From contig JAJYRI010000012.1 of the NCBI GenBank assembly GCA_021794175.1, positions 1 to 43,532 on the forward strand: 43,532 bases of DNA, written 5' to 3'. The notes beneath the pieces were generated by a model. It worked only from the letters and a program-made list of their open reading frames with translations, was not told the DNA's origin and ran no database searches. Made by a program: the position numbers and the translations under genes. Source of the stretch: a bacterium. Lineage in GTDB: Bacteria > Vulcanimicrobiota > Vulcanimicrobiia > Vulcanimicrobiales > Vulcanimicrobiaceae. Below are positions 30,564 through 40,052 of this stretch, piece by piece; within the stretch, counting starts at the first letter, position 1; the number at the start of each line of letters is the position of its first letter.

Positions 30564-31711
30564 TCGCACTCGGGATGATGAGCGGCACCTCGCTCGACGG
30601 TATCGACTGCGCGCTCGTCGACCTGCGCTCTCGGGGCGATGCCGTGACGCCGGCAGTGCTCGACGCGCGAACGTTTGCCTTCGACGACGCAACGGCGGAG
30701 TTGCTCGCAGCGGTCGTACGCCATGGCCGGAGCGATCTTGCTTCTATCGCCCACCTCCATCACCGGCTCGGGCTCGCGCATGCCGATGCGGCGGAGCGCT
30801 TTCTCGACGGGCGTTCGGTCGATTTCGCGGCGATGCACGGGCAGACGGTTTTCCACGACGGCGCCGCCTCGGTAACATTGCAAATCGGCGACCCGTTTGC
30901 GCTGCGCGAACGCATCGGCGCCAGCGTCTGCTTCGATTTTCGGAGTGCCGACTGCGCCCTCGGAGGATCGGGAGCGCCGCTGGTCCCGTACGTCGATGCG
31001 CTGCTCCTCGCCGATCCGCAGGAAAAGCGCGTCGCATTAAATTGCGGCGGAATCGCCAACGTCACGTTGCTCGCGCCGGGAGTGAAGCCCGACGACGACC
31101 GGATCCTCGCGTTCGATACGGGCCCGGGAAATATGCTGCTCGATGCGTGGATGCTCGAGAGCAGCGCGGGGCGTCACGGATACGACGAGAACGGCGACCG
31201 CGCCGCGCGCGGTGCGACGGATGCGCGCTTGCTCGCCTCGATGCTCGAGGATCCGTACTTCGCGATGGCGGCGCCGAAGTCGACGGGGCGCGAACGCTTC
31301 GGGGAAGCCTTCTTGGGGCGTTTTCGCAGCGCGCTGCGCGCGCTCGATCTCGATGACGCGTTGGCAACGTTGCTCGAGCTCACCGTCGAGAGCATCGCCC
31401 GGGCGCTCGAACTCCATCGCTTTGCCGACGCTCGCATTCTTTGCTCGGGGGGCGGGGCGCGCAACGGGGCGTTCCTGCGCGCGCTCGGGGGACGGCTTTC
31501 GCAGGCGCGCGTCGAAACCAGCGACGCTGTGGGACTGCCGATCGATGCAAAAGAGGCGATAGCCTTCGCCGTTCTCGGATACGAAACGCTGCGCGGGCGC
31601 AGTGCGAACCTTCCGTCGGTGACGGGAGCGCGAAGGCGGAGCGTTCTCGGCGCCGTCGCGCCGCACGATCTCTCGGCGCTGCTCGCGAGAATCGCGATGG
31701 AGCGTCCCTGA
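30560..31711 (+). CDS. anmK: Anhydro-N-acetylmuramic acid kinase
   Basis: This kinase opens the 1,6-anhydro ring of anhydro-MurNAc while phosphorylating it, giving MurNAc-6-phosphate for MurQ. The 383-residue product has the ATP and sugar motifs GMMSGTSLDGIDCALVD, MHGQTVFH, NCGGIANVT, FDTGPGNMLLDAW and CSGGGARNGAFL. GTG 30560 overlaps the hydrolase stop by 4 nt (GTGA). It is complete and of family length. Its presence means that the cell handles products of lytic transglycosylases. Confidence 0.97.
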   Translation: MIALGMMSGTSLDGIDCALVDLRSRGDAVTPAVLDARTFAFDDATAELLAAVVRHGRSDLASIAHLHHRLGLAHADAAERFLDGRSVDFAAMHGQTVFHDGAASVTLQIGDPFALRERIGASVCFDFRSADCALGGSGAPLVPYVDALLLADPQEKRVALNCGGIANVTLLAPGVKPDDDRILAFDTGPGNMLLDAWMLESSAGRHGYDENGDRAARGATDARLLASMLEDPYFAMAAPKSTGRERFGEAFLGRFRSALRALDLDDALATLLELTVESIARALELHRFADARILCSGGGARNGAFLRALGGRLSQARVETSDAVGLPIDAKEAIAFAVLGYETLRGRSANLPSVTGARRRSVLGAVAPHDLSALLARIAMERP

Positions 31712-32607
31712 TGATCGTCGGAATCGATCTTGGCGGCAGTAAGAGCGTCGCGCTGCTTCGTGACGGCGGGCGAACGGCGAGCGCCGAAGGAGGCCCGGCG
31801 AATCCCTCGGTGCTCGGGCTCGACAGCGTGCAAGAGGTGTTGCGCGTCCTCATCGGCGATCTCGATATCGAGCGGGAACCCGACGCGGTCGTCCTCGGCG
31901 CCGCAGGCATTTCGAAGCCCGGTCTCGCCGATGCGCTCGAAGCGACGTTGCGTGCGGCATTTCCGCATGCGCGCATTCGCTGTACGAGCGATGTCGAGAT
32001 CGCGCTGCGTGCGGCGATCCCCGATGGCGACGGCGCGGTGCTGGTGGTTGGAACGGGAAGCGCGGCGTACGGCGAGTGCGGCGAGCAACGGCGTACGATC
32101 GGTGGCGGCGGCTATCTGCTCGGCGACGAAGGTGCCGGATTTGCGCTCGGTGCGGCGGCGGCGCGCCTCCTCCTGCGTTGCTACGACGGGCGCGCTCCGC
32201 GCGATCGCTGGTTTGCCGATCTCGAACGCGCGTTGGAGTGCGACGACCGTGCCTCGCTCTTCGCGAAAATCTACCGCACGCCGGTCCCCGTCTCGAGGAT
32301 CGCGGCGCTCGCGGCGATCGTTCTCGCCGCAGCCGATACCGGCGAACGCTCGGCAGTGAAAATCGTTCAGGGAGCGGCGTTAGAACTCGCCGATCTCGTG
32401 CGCACGCTCTTGCGTCAGCTCGATGCGTTGCAACGCCCCATGACGCTCGCGCTCTGCGGTGGACTCGTACGCGAGAACTCGCTGCTCACGTTTTTATTCG
32501 AGACGCGTCTTTCCAACGAAGCCCCGTTGCTGATCGTTCGAAAGTTCTCGGGGGAGCCCGTCGATGGAGCGCTCGTGCTGGCGGAGCGTGCGAGCGCCGC
32601 GCGATGA
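31711..32607 (+). CDS. BadF/BadG-type amino-sugar kinase (GlcNAc or MurNAc kinase)
   Basis: The 298-residue ASKHA-fold kinase has the phosphate-binding loops GIDLGGSKSVALL and VVGTGSAAYG, then GGGGYLLGDEGAGFALG and the late adenosine block LALCGGLVREN. Family members phosphorylate GlcNAc, MurNAc or glucosamine. In this operon GlcNAc freed by NagZ is the likely substrate, which would join the MurQ product at GlcNAc-6-phosphate. ATG 31711 shares one base with the anmK stop, and the end overlaps murQ by 4 nt. Confidence 0.9.
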   Translation: MIVGIDLGGSKSVALLRDGGRTASAEGGPANPSVLGLDSVQEVLRVLIGDLDIEREPDAVVLGAAGISKPGLADALEATLRAAFPHARIRCTSDVEIALRAAIPDGDGAVLVVGTGSAAYGECGEQRRTIGGGGYLLGDEGAGFALGAAAARLLLRCYDGRAPRDRWFADLERALECDDRASLFAKIYRTPVPVSRIAALAAIVLAAADTGERSAVKIVQGAALELADLVRTLLRQLDALQRPMTLALCGGLVRENSLLTFLFETRLSNEAPLLIVRKFSGEPVDGALVLAERASAAR

Positions 32608-33482
32608 GCGACGCGCTTCCCACAACCGAAACGATCGCGCAACGGAGGCCGCTCGATACCCTCGAGATCGACGAGTGCGTCGGCGAGCTCATCGCCGTGC
32701 AGCGGCGCGCGGTCGAAGCCGTCGAAGCGGCGCGCGATGCCATCGCCGCCGCCGCACGTGCCGCAGCCGCTGCGATGGCGCGTGGCGCTACGTGGCACAC
32801 GATCGGCGCCGGCAGTAGCGGACGGATCGCCGCACTCGATGCCGTCGAATTGCATCCGACGTTCGGCCTCGAACGCGCTCGGCTCTGCATACATCTCGCC
32901 GGTGGCGAGGCGGCCTTTCTCGCGGCGGTCGAAGGCGCGGAAGATGACGCCGAAGCGGGCGCGCGCGATCTCGGCTGCGTCGCTCCGGGCGACGTCGCGC
33001 TCGCACTCTCGGCGAGTGGGCGCGCCCCGTACGTGCGGGCCGCGCTGCGCAGCGCGCGCGAACGCGGAGCGTTGACGATCGCGCTCGCGAACGACCGAAC
33101 GGCACCGCTCTTTGCCGACGCCGCGTTCGCGATCTTTCTCGATACGGGGGCGGAGCCGCTCGCCGGATCGACGCGGGTCCTCGCCGGAACGGCGCAAAAA
33201 ATCGCGTTGAACGCCCTCTCGACCGCGGTGATGGTCGCGTTGGGAACGACGTACGACAACTTGATGGTCGACGTCGTCGTGACGAACGAGAAATTGCGCG
33301 ATCGCGCCGAGCGCATCGTGATGCGCGCGGTGCCCTGCGAGCGCGAACGCGCGCGGGCACTCCTCGTCGATGCGGAGGGCGCCGTCAAGATCGCGATTGC
33401 GATGGCGTGGCTCGGGAGCGACGCGCGCGGCGCGCGCGAGGCGTTGGCGCGCAACGGCGAACGGTTGCGCGGCCTGCGGTGA
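32604..33482 (+). CDS. murQ: N-acetylmuramic acid 6-phosphate etherase
   Basis: This enzyme splits the lactyl ether of MurNAc-6-phosphate to give GlcNAc-6-phosphate and lactate. The 292-residue SIS-domain protein begins with the family block TTETIAQRRPLDTLEIDE. It has the sugar-phosphate loop GAGSSGRIAALDAVE and the two conserved acids E82 (VELHPTFG) and E110 (AAVEGAED), matching the catalytic pair known from E. coli MurQ. NLMVDVV is also present. It overlaps the kinase upstream and DUF4127 downstream by 4 nt each. No MurR regulator or MurP transporter is in the window. Confidence 0.97.
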   Translation: MSDALPTTETIAQRRPLDTLEIDECVGELIAVQRRAVEAVEAARDAIAAAARAAAAAMARGATWHTIGAGSSGRIAALDAVELHPTFGLERARLCIHLAGGEAAFLAAVEGAEDDAEAGARDLGCVAPGDVALALSASGRAPYVRAALRSARERGALTIALANDRTAPLFADAAFAIFLDTGAEPLAGSTRVLAGTAQKIALNALSTAVMVALGTTYDNLMVDVVVTNEKLRDRAERIVMRAVPCERERARALLVDAEGAVKIAIAMAWLGSDARGAREALARNGERLRGLR

Positions 33483-35089
33483 GGTCGCCGCGCCGGGCGC
33501 TCGTCGTAACGCTCGCCCTTTCATTGCTCTGCGCTGCGGTCGCGCGCGCCGCCGGCGCGCCGGTGCTTTTCGTCCCGCTCGACGACCGTCCGGTAACGCG
33601 CCAACTTCCCGCCATGCTCGGCGCGATCTCCGGCGTCCCGGTTCTCGAACCGCGTCGCGCGCTCTTGGGCAACTACCTCCGCGCCGGCGATCCGGCGGCG
33701 ATCGGGCGATGGCTCGATCGGGAGAGTGCGGAGCGAGGCTTCGGTAGCGCGGTGATCTCGACCGATATGCTCGCCTATGGCGGGTTGGTCGCATCGCGAA
33801 TTCCCGGCCCCGATTACGCGACCGCATTCTTTCGCTTGGCACCGATCGCGCGTCTGCACCGGCGCGATCCGCAGGCGTGGGTTGCGGCGTTCGCAACCGT
33901 CGTGCGGCTCGCGCCGACCGGGGTTCCGCCGATCGGCGCCGCATCGCATTTCTTCGCGGCGTACCCGGTGTGGAAATACATTCAACGCTACGCGAACCTT
34001 CCCGATCCGCTGCCAAAACGCGATGAAGCGTACGCCGAGCGGCTGCGGAGGCTCGCGGGGCCGGCGACGCTCGACGCGTACCTCGCCGTGCGCGCGCGCA
34101 ATCTCGCTCTCGACCGCTCGCTTCTGCTCGCGACCGGAGAGGGAACGATCGATCGGCTCGTGATCGGACAAGACGATGCGGGACGCGTGGGGCTGCACGT
34201 TCCGGAGATCGCGCAGTTGCGAGCGATGGAACGGCTCGACGTGCCGCCGAGACGATCCTCGATCGAACCGGGCGCCGATGAGTTAGGAATGGTGTTGGTC
34301 GCGCATGCGATGGCGCGCGACGCAGGGTGGCGGCCGCGTATCGTCGTCCGCTATTCGACACCCTCCGGTGCGCTGGTTCAGGACCCGCTGGAATTCGAAC
34401 CGATCGGCTCGACGATCGCCTCGCTCGTTCGGCTCGTCGGTGGCCGCGAGGTGCGGCGACGGGCGGATATCGTGCTCGACGTGCGCGTTCCGTGGACGAC
34501 CGCGCGTGAGGACGATCGTCTCGTCGCGTCGATGCGCCGTTCGCTCGCGCGCGATGGCCGTATCGCGTTGGTCGATCTCACGTTCCTCGATGGGAATGAC
34601 GACGCGGAGCTTGCGTTCATGCAACGCCTCTTACGCGACGGGCTCGCTGCGCGGCTCGACGCCTACGCTTCCTGGAACACCGATGCGAACAGCGTGGGAA
34701 CCGCACTCGCCGAAGCGGTCGCCGCCGGTGCCGGGCGGCGTCTCGGCAGTTACGATCGGCGCGCGCACCTCACGTTCACCTTCGATCGCATTCTCGACGA
34801 CGTCTATTTTCACGCGTTAGTGCGCCCCGAGTTGGAGCGCACCCTTGCGGCCGAGGGCATTCTCGACCACACTTATCTCCTACGCGCTATTGCCGCGCGA
34901 ACGCAGCGCCTTGCGAGCGCCGCGCTCTGGCAGTATGCGCCGGGGCTCCTCGCCGCACTCGCGCCGCGCGACCATATCGCGGCGCTGCGCATCACGCTCC
35001 CCTGGGATCGCACCTTCGAAACCGAGATCGATCCGGCGATCGCGCCGGATATCGTGTCTACGCGCTCTGCGCGATCTCCTCGTCGCTGA
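33479..35089 (+). CDS. Exported DUF4127 family protein
   Basis: GTG 33479 overlaps the murQ stop (GTGA) and gives 536 residues with a signal peptide (RRALVVTLALSLLCAAVARAAG). Family hallmarks are VLFVPLDDRPVTRQLP, STDMLAYGGLVASR, IGQDDAGRVGLHVPE, GADELGMVLVA and SYASWNTDANSVGT in similar form. The function of DUF4127 is unknown. Conserved acids and an aromatic WNT block suggest an enzyme acting on sugars. As the only exported member of the operon it may act on cell-wall fragments before uptake; this is inference. Its 3' end overlaps the convergent radical SAM gene by 32 nt. Confidence 0.9.
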   Translation: MRSPRRALVVTLALSLLCAAVARAAGAPVLFVPLDDRPVTRQLPAMLGAISGVPVLEPRRALLGNYLRAGDPAAIGRWLDRESAERGFGSAVISTDMLAYGGLVASRIPGPDYATAFFRLAPIARLHRRDPQAWVAAFATVVRLAPTGVPPIGAASHFFAAYPVWKYIQRYANLPDPLPKRDEAYAERLRRLAGPATLDAYLAVRARNLALDRSLLLATGEGTIDRLVIGQDDAGRVGLHVPEIAQLRAMERLDVPPRRSSIEPGADELGMVLVAHAMARDAGWRPRIVVRYSTPSGALVQDPLEFEPIGSTIASLVRLVGGREVRRRADIVLDVRVPWTTAREDDRLVASMRRSLARDGRIALVDLTFLDGNDDAELAFMQRLLRDGLAARLDAYASWNTDANSVGTALAEAVAAGAGRRLGSYDRRAHLTFTFDRILDDVYFHALVRPELERTLAAEGILDHTYLLRAIAARTQRLASAALWQYAPGLLAALAPRDHIAALRITLPWDRTFETEIDPAIAPDIVSTRSARSPRR

Positions 35090-36230
35090 GATAGCAGCCC
35101 GGATCGGAGCCCCAGAGGTCGCCGGTCATGCCGAGCGAGCGGGCACGAAAGCCGCCGCCGCAGAGATCGAAGAAATTGCAGCTCGCACACCGGCCGTGAA
35201 TTTGCTTCGAACGGTCGCGGAGTTCGGCGAGCGTTGCGATGCCGTCGTCCTCCCAAATCTCGCTGAATTTGCGGTCGCGCACGTTGCCGAGCGTGATCTG
35301 CTGCATGAATTGATCGGGATGCACGTTGCCGTAGAAGTCGATATTTCCGATTCCGCGACCGGTCGAATGGCTCGCACCACCGTTCCAAAGCAGCATCTCG
35401 CGCGCTTTTGCGGCGCGCTGCGGTGAGGCGGCGGCGAGGGTGAGATAGGCGAACGGTGCATCGGCGTGATTGTCGACGGTGAGAATTTCGCGCGGGTCGC
35501 CGCGTTGGGCGAGATCGAGGGTTCGTTCGAAGATGCGACTGACCGCGCCGCGCGCCGCCTCGAGATCGAGCGTCGTCGCGGCGCGCCCGCGCCCGGCGGG
35601 AACGAGGTGGTAGAAGCAGGCCCGTTCGATGCCTTCGCGTTCGATGAAGTCGAAGATCTCATCGAGATCGGCGATCGTCTGTGGCGTTAACGTGAGGCGA
35701 AGACCGACCTTTTGCCCGACGGTGCGCAGTTCGCGAATCGCCTGGCGCGCGCGGTCGAAGGCGCCGGGGCGTCCGCGGAAGAGATCGTTGGTCGCGCCCA
35801 TGCCGTCGAACGAGATGCCGACGTAGGTGAAACCGGTCTCTTTGATCATCTCGGCGCGTTTGCGGTCGATGAGGGTGCCGTTGGTCGAGAGCGTGAGTTT
35901 GAGCCCTCTGCTGCGTGCGTGGCGCGCGATCTCGAAGAGATCGGGGCGGGCGAGCGGCTCGCCGCCGGAGAGCAAGAGCGCCGGGATACCGTAATCGGCG
36001 AGGTCGTCGACGAGTTTGAGCGCCTCCTCGTGGTTGAGTTCTCCCTCGTAGTGCTTCGCCTCGGAGTCGCTATAGCAGTGGACGCAGCGAAGATTACAAG
36101 TGCGCGTCACGTTCCAGACGACGACGGGGCGCCGCCCCCGGGCGCTCTTCTCGGCGTCGTGGCCGCGGCCGTAGCGGTGGCCGTCCATCGGTTGTTCGAG
36201 GTCGCACAGAATCCGGGTGACGTTAAACAT
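35058..36230 (-). CDS. Radical SAM/SPASM protein, AhbC/AhbD/NirJ-like
   Basis: The 390-residue enzyme has the [4Fe-4S] motif C45-x3-C49-x2-C52 (RTCNLRCVHC), the LLSGGEPLARPD strand, STNGTLID and SFDG. The C-terminal SPASM cluster cysteines are in CASCNFFDLCGGG and DPGCYLS. The start, with NVTRILCDLEQP and GHRYGRG, and the WNVTRTCNLRCVHCYSD block resemble decarboxylases of the alternative haem and haem d1 pathways (AhbC, AhbD, NirJ). No other haem genes are near, so peptide modification or another substrate is possible. ATG 36230 lies 2 nt after GGGAGAGC, which is locked in a predicted hairpin. Confidence 0.85.
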   Translation of the reverse strand: MFNVTRILCDLEQPMDGHRYGRGHDAEKSARGRRPVVVWNVTRTCNLRCVHCYSDSEAKHYEGELNHEEALKLVDDLADYGIPALLLSGGEPLARPDLFEIARHARSRGLKLTLSTNGTLIDRKRAEMIKETGFTYVGISFDGMGATNDLFRGRPGAFDRARQAIRELRTVGQKVGLRLTLTPQTIADLDEIFDFIEREGIERACFYHLVPAGRGRAATTLDLEAARGAVSRIFERTLDLAQRGDPREILTVDNHADAPFAYLTLAAASPQRAAKAREMLLWNGGASHSTGRGIGNIDFYGNVHPDQFMQQITLGNVRDRKFSEIWEDDGIATLAELRDRSKQIHGRCASCNFFDLCGGGFRARSLGMTGDLWGSDPGCYLSDEEIAQSA

Positions 36231-36232
36231 GG

Positions 36233-36286
36233 GCTCTCCCTACAGCGGCGGTGTTGAAACGATGGTAGCGCCGTAATTGGGAGAGC
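36233..36286 (-). promoter_or_regulatory. Leader hairpin covering the radical SAM ribosome binding site
   Basis: On the minus strand GCTCTCCC (36286-36279) is exactly complementary to GGGAGAGC (36240-36233), the purine-rich site just before ATG 36230. Inside it, CGGCG (36273-36269) pairs with CGCCG (36250-36246), leaving a symmetric 5/5 internal loop and an 18-nt apical loop. The fold would block initiation unless opened by a protein, ligand or RNA. Confidence 0.6.
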
Positions 36287-36306
36287 GTAAGAAGAACCTG
36301 AGAAGT

Positions 36307-36334
36307 GCAGGAGCCTTACGCGCGGTGCTCCTGC
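36307..36334 (-). terminator. Stem-loop at the end of the methylmalonyl-CoA epimerase gene
   Basis: GCAGGAGC and GCTCCTGC form a perfect 8-bp stem with a 12-nt loop that contains the epimerase stop codon. The following minus-strand sequence is only moderately T-rich (TTCTCAGGTTCTTCTTA). It is a possible operon terminator. Confidence 0.45.
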
Positions 36335-36720
36335 TGGCAGAGCTCGACGAGCACCCCGGCGGTCGAGGAGGGATGGATGAAGGCGATGAGGTTGCCGTGC
36401 GCGCCCTTGCGCGGCCGTTCGTCGATCATGCGGACGCCTCGTGCCCGGAGGGCGGCGATCTCAGCGACGAGGTCGTCGACGCGGTAGGCCGTGTGATGGA
36501 GTTTGCTCGCCGCCTCGCCGCGGAAGCGCGCGATCGGCGAGGTTTCGTCGAGCGGGCGGAGCAGCTCGATCGACGATTCGCCGGCGCGCAGGCCGACCGC
36601 TTCGACTCCCTGCTCGGCGATCGTCTCGCGATAGATCTGTTCGAAACCGAGGCGCTCGGTGTAGATCGCGAGGGTCGCCTCGAGGTCGGCGACGACGATA
36701 GCGATGTGGTCGATCGTCAT
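36316..36720 (-). CDS. mce: Methylmalonyl-CoA epimerase
   Basis: This enzyme interconverts (R)- and (S)-methylmalonyl-CoA between propionyl-CoA carboxylase and the mutase. The 134-residue vicinal-oxygen-chelate protein has [20 protein letters not shown] with the first metal histidine, then [29 protein letters not shown] with the second and LVELCQ with the glutamate. Its ATG overlaps the mutase stop by 4 nt (ATGA), so the two are translated together. It is the last gene of the minus-strand operon starting with fabI. Confidence 0.94.
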   Translation of the reverse strand: MTIDHIAIVVADLEATLAIYTERLGFEQIYRETIAEQGVEAVGLRAGESSIELLRPLDETSPIARFRGEAASKLHHTAYRVDDLVAEIAALRARGVRMIDERPRKGAHGNLIAFIHPSSTAGVLVELCQQEHRA

Positions 36721-38297
36721 GCGAGGCTCTCCCGGGCGCGATAGGTACCGAAGATCTCGCGGAGGAGGTTGCAGATCTCGCCGAGCGTCGCCCCCGCGTC
36801 GACGGCTTCGACGAAATGCGGCATCACGTTCTCGTTCCCCGCGGCGGCGGCGCGAATCGCGGCGAGGCGCTCCGCGACGGCGGCGCCGTTCCGAGCGGCG
36901 CGGAATTTTTGGAGACGCTCCACTTGTTCGCGCTCCACGCGTTCGTCGATGCGTTGGAGCGCCGGAACCTCGGCGTGAATCCCATCGTCGACGAACGCGT
37001 TCACGCCGACGACGATCGCTTCTTTGCGCTCGATCGCCTGCTGGGCGAGATATGCCGAATCGCCGATGCGGCTCTGCATCCATCCGCTCTCGATCGCGGC
37101 GATGCTGCCGCCGAGCGCGTCGATCTCGGCGATCGTCGCGCGTGCCGCTTCGATGAGTTCGTTCGTGAGCGTCTCCACGTAGTAGGAGCCGGCGAGCGGA
37201 TCGACCACATCGGCGACACCGCTTTCGTAGCCGATGATCTGTTGGGTGCGCAGCGCCAATTTCGCACTCTGTGCGGTCGGAAGTGCGAGCGCTTCGTCCT
37301 GCCCGTTGGTATGCAACGATTGCGTGCCGCCGAGGACCGCGGCGAGCGCTTGGAGCGTCACGCGCACGACGTTGTTCTCCGGCTCTTGCGCGGTGAGCGT
37401 CGAGCCGGCGGTCTGCGTGTGAAAGCGCAGCATCTGCGAGCGCGGATCGCGGCAACCGAATTCGTCGCGCGTAATGTGCGCCCAGAGGTAGCGTGCCGCC
37501 CGGAACTTGGCGATCTCCTCAAAAAAGTCGTTGTGGGCGTTCCAGAAGAAGGAGAGCCGCGGTGCGATGCTATCGAGTTCGATCCCCGCGTCGCGCGCCG
37601 CCTGCAAATACGCCTTCGCGTTTGCGAGCGTGAAGGCGATCTCTTCGACCGCGGTCGAGCCCGCTTCGCGTATGTGGTATCCGCTGATCGAGATCGTATT
37701 CCACTGCGGAACCTCGCGCGCGCAATACGACATGACGTCGGTCACCAGTCGCATCGAAGCCTTCGGTGGATAGATATAGGTGCCGCGCGCCGCATATTCT
37801 TTCAACACGTCGTTTTGGATCGTTCCGCCGAGCCGGTCGAATGGAATTCCGCGCCGCCGAGCGACCGCGAGCAACATCGCGAGCAGGATCGAGGCCGGCG
37901 CGTTGATCGTCATCGAAATCGTGACTTCGTCGAGCGGAATATCGCGCAGTAAGGTCTCCATATCTTCGATCGAATCGATCGCGACGCCGACCTTCCCAAC
38001 CTCGCCGCGAGCGACGCCGGCATCGGAGTCGTGGCCGAGCTGGGTCGGTAGATCGAAGGCGACCGAGAGCCCGGTCTGTCCGCGCGCGAGCAAATAGCGG
38101 TAGCGCTCGTTCGATTCGGCGGCGGTTGCAAATCCGGCATACTGACGCATCGTCCAGAGCCGCGTGCGGTACTGATCGGCGCGAGTCGCGCGGCCGAAGG
38201 GAAAGGTTCCCGGTTCACCGAGATCGTGCGCGACGCCTCGCGCTGCGTCGTAGTATGGCTGGAGCGGAATCCCACTAGCGTTGGTCGAGCGTGCCAT
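36717..38297 (-). CDS. Methylmalonyl-CoA mutase large (catalytic) subunit without B12 domain
   Basis: The 526-residue catalytic TIM-barrel part of the adenosylcobalamin enzyme interconverts methylmalonyl-CoA and succinyl-CoA. Visible blocks are [64 protein letters not shown] (with the conserved histidine) and [14 protein letters not shown]. The C-terminal cobalamin-binding domain (DxHxxG) of full-length mutases is absent. A separate small B12-binding subunit must be encoded elsewhere, as in archaeal and some bacterial two-part enzymes. It could also be a related acyl-CoA mutase, but the epimerase next to it favours methylmalonyl-CoA. Confidence 0.93.
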   Translation of the reverse strand: MARSTNASGIPLQPYYDAARGVAHDLGEPGTFPFGRATRADQYRTRLWTMRQYAGFATAAESNERYRYLLARGQTGLSVAFDLPTQLGHDSDAGVARGEVGKVGVAIDSIEDMETLLRDIPLDEVTISMTINAPASILLAMLLAVARRRGIPFDRLGGTIQNDVLKEYAARGTYIYPPKASMRLVTDVMSYCAREVPQWNTISISGYHIREAGSTAVEEIAFTLANAKAYLQAARDAGIELDSIAPRLSFFWNAHNDFFEEIAKFRAARYLWAHITRDEFGCRDPRSQMLRFHTQTAGSTLTAQEPENNVVRVTLQALAAVLGGTQSLHTNGQDEALALPTAQSAKLALRTQQIIGYESGVADVVDPLAGSYYVETLTNELIEAARATIAEIDALGGSIAAIESGWMQSRIGDSAYLAQQAIERKEAIVVGVNAFVDDGIHAEVPALQRIDERVEREQVERLQKFRAARNGAAVAERLAAIRAAAAGNENVMPHFVEAVDAGATLGEICNLLREIFGTYRARESLA

Positions 38298-38306
38298 GGC
38301 GTTCTT

Positions 38307-40052
38307 TCATTCTGCGAACGTCAGAATGGGACGGTCGGCTTCGATCGTTCCTCCGACCTCGACGTGGATCTCTCCGATACGCCCGGAGCGGTGCGCGCGA
38401 ATTTCGTTCATCATCTTCATCGCTTCGATGACCGCGACGACATCGCCCTCGGCGACCTCATCCCCGCGCGCCGCGCGCAGCTCGATCACGACGCCGTGCA
38501 TCGGTGCGAGAATGTCGGCGCCGCCGTGCGCGGCGGTGCTCCGCGCCCGGGTTCGCGGTGCGGGCGCGCGACGGCTCGCCGTGCGCCCGTTCGGGAGTCC
38601 GTCGACGAGACGGACGCGGAAGAGCTTTCCGTTCACTTCCACGCGAATATCCTCGCCCTCGGTCGCCGCGGGAGAGGCGCTCGGAGTTGGGACGGCCGCC
38701 GCGGCGTTCTCGGCCCAGCGCTCGGTGAACGGTTCGAGGCTCGCGGTGCCGTAACTCGCGTCGAAGACCATCGGGGCGTCGCAGAGCGCGTGCAGCAACG
38801 GAAGCGTGGTCGGCACGCCGCCGACCACATACTCGGAGGTCGCGCGTTTCATGCGTGCCAGCGCTTGCTCGCGCGTCGGCGCCCACACGATGAGCTTCGC
38901 AACCATGGAATCGTAATCCGGAGAGATCGTCATGCCGACGTGCGCCGCCGAATCGATGCGAATGCCGAGTCCGCCGGGTTCGCGATAGCGATCGATCGTG
39001 CCGGGCGTCGGGCGAAAATGTTGTGCCGGATCCTCGGCGTTGACGCGTCCTTCGATCGCCGCTCCGCGAAAGTGAATCTGCTCTTGCGCGTATCCGAGCG
39101 GCTCGCCCGCCGCAACGCGAATCATCTCGCGCACGAGATCGATGCCGGCGATCTCCTCGCTCACGGTGTGCTCGACCTGAATGCGCGTATTCATCTCGAG
39201 AAAGTAAAAGTCATCGCCGACGACGAGGCACTCGATCGTGCCGACGGAGTCGTAGCCGATCGCTCGGGCCGCACGCATGCCGGCGGCGCGCATCGCTTCG
39301 CGCGCGCGGTTGGAGATCTGCGCGGGCGCCTCTTCCCAGAGCTTCTGATGGCGACGCTGGAGCGAACAATCGCGATCGCCGACGTGCAGGACGGTGCCGT
39401 GCTTATCGGCGAGAATCTGCAGTTCGACGTGCTTGGGGTTATCGAGGTAGCGCTCGGCGTAGACGACGGGATTTTTGAAGTACGCCTCCGCTTCGCGCAC
39501 CGCGGTCGCAAAGGCACTCTCGATATCCTCGAGCGTCCGGACGATCTTCAAGCCTTTTCCGCCGCCGCCGCCGGAGGCTTTGAGGGCGAGTGGGAGACCG
39601 TAACGTTCGACGGCTTCGCGAACCGCTGCGACGTCGGCGAGCGGCTCGGTGCCGCCGGGAACGAAGGGCACTTTCGCCTTCGCCATCGCGGCGCGCGCTC
39701 GAAGTTTATCGCCCATGGCGTCGATCGCGTCGGGGTGCGGACCGATCCAAGTAAGTCCCGCGGAGATCGCACGACGCGCGAAGCCCGCGTTTTCTGCGAA
39801 AAAGCCGTAGCCGGGATGGATGGCATCGGCGCCGCTGCGGCGCGCGATATCGAGCAACGCATCGGCGTTGAGGTAGCTCTGCGAAGGCGATGCGCCGCCG
39901 AGAAAATACGCTTCGTCGGCGATGCCGACGTGTAAGGCAGAGCGATCCGGCTCGGAGTAGACGGCGACGCTGCGAATTCCCATCTCGCGCAGCGTGCGCA
40001 GGATGCGAATCGCGATCTCACCACGATTGGCGACGAGAACTTTAGAGAACAC
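38307..40052 (-). CDS. Acetyl/propionyl-CoA carboxylase alpha chain (biotin carboxylase + biotin carrier)
   Basis: The 581-residue protein carboxylates its own biotin using ATP and bicarbonate. The biotin carboxylase domain (residues 1 to about 450) has KVLVANRGEIAIRILRTL, the ATP-grasp loop KASGGGGGKGLKIV, the HVELQILADKHG block and FLEMNTRIQVEHTV. The C-terminal carrier domain carries the biotinylated K546 in EAMKMMNE. GTG 40052 overlaps the small upstream gene by 11 nt. With mutase and epimerase directly downstream, propionyl-CoA is the likely substrate; the fabI neighbour allows acetyl-CoA too. The carboxyltransferase beta chain is not in the window. Confidence 0.93.
   Translation of the reverse strand: MFSKVLVANRGEIAIRILRTLREMGIRSVAVYSEPDRSALHVGIADEAYFLGGASPSQSYLNADALLDIARRSGADAIHPGYGFFAENAGFARRAISAGLTWIGPHPDAIDAMGDKLRARAAMAKAKVPFVPGGTEPLADVAAVREAVERYGLPLALKASGGGGGKGLKIVRTLEDIESAFATAVREAEAYFKNPVVYAERYLDNPKHVELQILADKHGTVLHVGDRDCSLQRRHQKLWEEAPAQISNRAREAMRAAGMRAARAIGYDSVGTIECLVVGDDFYFLEMNTRIQVEHTVSEEIAGIDLVREMIRVAAGEPLGYAQEQIHFRGAAIEGRVNAEDPAQHFRPTPGTIDRYREPGGLGIRIDSAAHVGMTISPDYDSMVAKLIVWAPTREQALARMKRATSEYVVGGVPTTLPLLHALCDAPMVFDASYGTASLEPFTERWAENAAAAVPTPSASPAATEGEDIRVEVNGKLFRVRLVDGLPNGRTASRRAPAPRTRARSTAAHGGADILAPMHGVVIELRAARGDEVAEGDVVAVIEAMKMMNEIRAHRSGRIGEIHVEVGGTIEADRPILTFAE

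Noticed and set aside
32415-34361. 648-codon minus-strand frame across murQ and DUF4127
   Set aside because: It crosses three well-supported overlapping genes and has low-complexity Arg/Ala sequence.
38226-39935. 569-codon plus-strand frame opposite the carboxylase
   Set aside because: It is antisense to a clear biotin carboxylase; no domain is visible.
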